Shown here in pieces: positions 60,934 to 64,000 of a DNA stretch of 64,000 bases. How positions within the stretch are numbered: the stretch's first letter is position 1; every line of letters starts with the position of its first letter. The stretch spans positions 72,805,712 through 72,869,711 of the forward strand of contig OY740769.1 of NCBI GenBank assembly GCA_963513935.1, written 5' to 3'. This stretch comes from Aphrophora alni. Taxonomy: Eukaryota; Arthropoda; Insecta; Hemiptera; Aphrophoridae. The position numbers and the translations under genes were made by a program. The notes under the pieces are model-generated. The model made no database searches. It saw nothing but the letters and a program-made list of their open reading frames with translations, and was not told the DNA's origin.

Positions 60934-61119
60934 ATGTCGAGCAGTAGTAGTAGTAGTGATGAGTCTCTAGATTTTTTATCTTCTAATTTCGATCCCTTGA
61001 AAGCGTTGTATTCGCCAAAGGTTAAACTACCAGATCCAAAAGCTCAAGTCCAAGATAATATAACGAAATTTGTATGTGCCGAAGGTGATATAACGATCAA
61101 AGGAAGAACAATTAAAAAG
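60934..61119 (+). CDS. Lsm11: LSm11-like protein, first coding exon (partial gene)
   Basis: LSm11 is an Sm-fold subunit of the U7 snRNP, which processes histone pre-mRNA 3' ends in the nucleus. The exon encodes 62 residues: a serine run (MSSSSSSSDES), then LDFLSSNFDPLKALYSPKVK and LPDPKAQVQDNITKFV. This aligns with the N-terminal LDVSS-x-x-FDPLLALYAPRLP region of vertebrate LSm11. The start is the first in-frame ATG. A longer open frame upstream has no ATG. A donor GTAACC follows AAG at 61119, phase 0. The Sm domain exons were not found in the last 2.9 kb and should lie beyond the window. It is divergent from E74. The identification rests on one short exon, so it is likely rather than certain. 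Confidence 0.6.
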
Positions 61120-61705
61120 GTAACCTTATTTTCTTCATAGGTTATGTGTTTGTTTATTGTTATTTCAAAAAAATTAATTCATGCCTGCTAGTTATGTCGC
61201 AACTTATCTAGGTTTATGACCTAATCCCTAAAATCTTTAGTGCCTGAAAAATATCTTTATTAAAACCTATACTGTTTAAGCATTCAAATTGTGTGTAGGG
61301 ATGGGGGTGAATTATTAGTCCTTAAAATCATGGTATATCTTGCATGTAGGCAAACTGTACTTTCTGCTGATAAGCCTAAACAAAGTGGACTGAATCGCAT
61401 TTTTGGACCTAACTTGAGTTTTATCTTCTTTGGGATGGTTAATATCTTAATTACTTTTAAAAAATCAAGTCTATGGTAGCACATTTTCCCAAGTAGTACA
61501 TTTTTGGGAAATAACTACTTTCCATAATTATTTAGGAGAATGTAATCATCGTAACACCCAATAGTCTTAAAGAGCACAGTCTATTTAATAAGAAAACAAA
61601 AATTAAAGTGTACATGTGCGTGCCCATAAAAAGGAAATATGCAAGCTCAGAGTTGAAAGTGAGGTAATTTACTTTTCCACATGTATGTTATATATAACAT
61701 AACCT
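61120..61705. other. Probable intron of the LSm11-like gene
   Basis: No exon recognised. Open frames at 61284-61484 and 61291-61479 lie on opposite strands over the same bases and have no family resemblance. Confidence 0.4.
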
Positions 61706-62562
61706 GGCCTAACCTAACTTATTCACGGAGTTATTGCGCATTTAACTTTTGGTAAATAGAGGTTGTAGATCGGCCTTCGATTTTTCTATTAAAAATTTAG
61801 AAAACAAAGTATTTACCTTGTTTGAAAGAATTAGATCATATTATGTAGGACAATAAACATTTCAAGTCCAAAAATGTATTTTTTCATTGTTAAATAACAC
61901 ATAGAATACAACAGAATTCAGCTGTTAGATTAAAGTCTAATTACCGAAAGCCAATATTAATATGTATGATGTAAATTACATAGGCGAGGTAAACTTAGGT
62001 GGCTATATATATATATATAGCTACTTGACAACCTAATAGGTAAATACGCAAATTATATAACACAAGGTCCCAGATTAAAAAGAAACAATTCGCAATATGT
62101 ACACACCATTTTACGTATCTCAATATTTTTACTTTCATATAGTAAATAGCAATGAAACTCAATAATTTGCATAGCCATTGTGATAATAGCCATGATTCTT
62201 CAATCATACACTGTTATAATAATAAGCTATAATAGGCCTACGCATACCTAATAAATATATATAGTGAACCTAGCAGACTTAATAGAACAAGTGATCATAC
62301 ATTCAGTGTTTTGATGAACATAGTCATTAGTATTAATTTTGGAATTCATAACCTACGTAGCTGAATTTCGTACTGTTATAGATCTCATTTTCTAATAAAG
62401 TAATGCATTTTGGGACTTGAAATATTTATTGTGCCACATAATATGATCTGATTCTTTGATTAGAAGGTAAAGACTTTAGGTTTTGTGACTTTTTATAGAA
62501 AAATCGAAGGACAATCTACAACCGATATTCACCTAACTTTTAAGTTCAACTTAACCTGACCT
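61706..62562. repeat. Foldback or MITE with about 140-170-bp imperfect inverted ends
   Basis: The left arm, about 61706-61880, is the imperfect reverse complement of about 62402-62562. Shared blocks include GGTTGTAGAT, TTCGATTTTTCTAT, GATCATATTATGT and TTTCAAGTCC. A few small gaps and substitutions separate the arms. The centre is non-coding and contains GGTGGCTATATATATATA, which also occurs at the ends of the next element. No target duplication was found. Confidence 0.8.
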
Positions 62563-62838
62563 AATTCAACCTTCTAAACATGTTTGCCCCAACACGTAGG
62601 ATATATATTAGCACACATATTCTACATACCTTATTTCTAAATAATAAAATAAGTTTTAAACACGGAACTAACTTTTTCACTGAAAAAAAAAACATAATTT
62701 CAACTTTTCTAGGTTTAGGTCCATTAAGTGAATTACAGTTAAAATAGTTTTTTACGCGAATTTATATATATATATATATATATAGCCACCTTACCTGACT
62801 TACGTATAAATTTATTTAAAAAAAGAGAAATTATGCGT

Positions 62839-62902
62839 TATTTCCCAAGCGGTCGCCCATCCAAGTATAACCGCGCTTAATGTTCTTTGAGTTCGGTGAT
62901 GT
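62839..62902 (-). repeat. 5S rRNA-derived segment, left arm
   Basis: Reverse complement of the middle of 5S rRNA: GATCACCGAA-like, an AAGCGCGGTTA-like block, then TTGGATGGGCGACCGCTTGG, which is the C-box region of the internal control region. It covers roughly the central half of a 120-base 5S gene. The 5' and 3' parts are missing, so it is not a functional 5S gene. Confidence 0.8.
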
Positions 62903-63835
62903 ATAAAAATGCATTGAATTCTGTAGTTTTTAAATTGCGATTTTTTGGTGAAAAAGTTAGCTCCACATTGAAAACCTAGGCTATATTATTATTAAGAATA
63001 AGGTATGTAGAACATGTTAAAATCGCCAAAAATATCAGTAACTTTCTTTGTAAACAATTACCGTATAAAAACATTGATTTTAAAAGTAATAATAGGTTTT
63101 AATGAGGAAATGCAGTGATCACACTGTTCCAACAATTAGGCCTACTGTACTTTCAAAAATAAATTTAGGCCTAATCTAAAACTCATTTTGTATAATTTAT
63201 TCCATACTCCTGTCTGTTATTTTATTTTTATTTTTTTGCTTCAATATTGGATTTGTTAGGTCCTGACAACATTAATGGAGTTGGAATCAATAAGCAATAA
63301 TAAATAAATTAATAAACATTAATTAAGCTGTGATGTACTGAAAGTTACTTGAGCAAATTAATAGTTAATTCTATTTTAGTTAAATGAACACTCTGAATAA
63401 ATTAGAGGTAGGTTTTATATTCAAGCGGACTAACTAATCAATCTCTTGAAACAGCCATTAGTTACATCATGAACAAAGTTGTTTCACTCAGGGCGAGATG
63501 TTCATTACATAGGGGTAAGTTTCTAAATTCAGTGCTTTATCATGTGCATTAAGCCTAGATCCAGCAAACTGTTTTTGTTATTCAGGAATGGAATTTCGTT
63601 GAATCAGCGGTAGTGTTTCTATATTAGTGCTAAAGACAACTTGGATTCAGTGCAAGCAACATTGATAGATTGCTCTTGGAAGGAGGGAAATGTAGAAAGA
63701 ATCAGTAATCAGTAATGCAGAAATCAAGATTTTTCGTCTGCTTTTGTATGTAAGCTTTGTTCCTATTTCAATGAGGAGCTAACTTTTCACCAAAAATCAC
63801 AATTTAAAAACTACAGAATTCAATGCATTTTTATA

Positions 63836-63900
63836 GATCACCGAACTCAAAGAACATTAAGCACGGTTATACTTTGATGGGCGACCGCTTGGGAAATAAC
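63836..63900 (+). repeat. 5S rRNA-derived segment, right arm
   Basis: GATCACCGAACTCAAAGAAC, then TTAAGCACGGTTATAC and TTGATGGGCGACCGCTTGGG match the central part of 5S rRNA, including the A-box and C-box regions. It is the partner of the left-arm copy. The strong conservation of the C box (GATGGGYGACCGCTTGGG) compared with the ends of the gene is notable. Confidence 0.8.
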
Positions 63901-63951
63901 GCATAATTTCTCTTTTTTCAAATAAATTTATACGTAGGTCAGGTAAGGTGG

Positions 63952-63993
<42 letters not shown>

Positions 63994-64000
63994 TCGTGTA

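Larger units (their letters stand above)
62753..64000. mobile_element. Element with 5S rRNA-derived long inverted ends
   Basis: Bases 62753-62964 and 63775-64000 are inverted copies of each other. They differ mainly in the length of their internal TA tract and in scattered substitutions. Reading inward from each end: TACGCGAATTTA, (TA)n, a GCCACCTTACCTGAC block, then a 5S rRNA-like stretch, then a block around GAATTCTGTAGTTTTTAAATT and GAAAAGTTAGCTCC. The 810-base centre has no recognised gene. The right end coincides with the window edge, so the target duplication cannot be checked. The class is unknown. It looks like a non-autonomous DNA transposon that captured 5S sequence. Confidence 0.8.

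Overview
This is a window of an animal nuclear genome, almost certainly an insect. It is AT-rich, has large introns with GT/AG boundaries, and contains no prokaryotic operons. The insect assignment rests on the one host gene that can be traced through several exons, which matches the ecdysone-induced ETS factor E74 (Eip74EF), and on the mix of mobile elements: mariner, pogo/Tigger, piggyBac, hAT, PIF/Harbinger, Jockey/CR1-type LINEs and LTR elements. The species cannot be named from the sequence.

Host genes. Four minus-strand coding exons (56397-56317, 48065-47925, 46645-46513, 30680-30567) join in phase and read as the N-terminal part of E74A. A likely 5'UTR exon lies at 57674-57611. The ETS DNA-binding domain was not found, so the gene probably continues past base 1. 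Most of the window from about 57.7 kb down to base 1 is therefore intron of this gene. On the plus strand, a first coding exon at 60934-61119 looks like LSm11, the U7 snRNP subunit. It is divergent from E74.

Region by region. 1-9.8 kb: AT-rich with microsatellites and no gene. 9.86-10.81 kb: a large foldback whose arms are themselves palindromes. 13.8-14.8 kb: an internally deleted mariner followed by a 97-bp tandem repeat. 15.38-17.45 kb: seven exact 295-bp units, each with a minus-strand tRNA-like gene, inserted with a 10-bp target duplication. 18.4-22.7 kb: LINE relics and an internally deleted piggyBac. 24.0 kb: a perfect 99-bp palindrome. 27.2-32.5 kb: four relics of mariner or pogo elements, one with an internal inversion. 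34.4-41.0 kb: a LINE ORF1 fragment, an LTR-element integrase fragment, a mariner and a hAT relic. 48.6-51.6 kb: a LINE split by a solo LTR. 51.93-55.20 kb: a full-length PIF/Harbinger element with two genes interleaved on opposite strands. 61.7-64.0 kb: a foldback, then an element whose long inverted ends carry 5S rRNA-derived sequence.

The most unusual items are the tRNA-like array with an empty-site relative at 57.4 kb, the interleaved Harbinger gene pair and the 5S-derived inverted repeats. All transposase and reverse transcriptase genes seen here are broken. Nearly every short open frame in the window is chance or a fragment of one of these elements.
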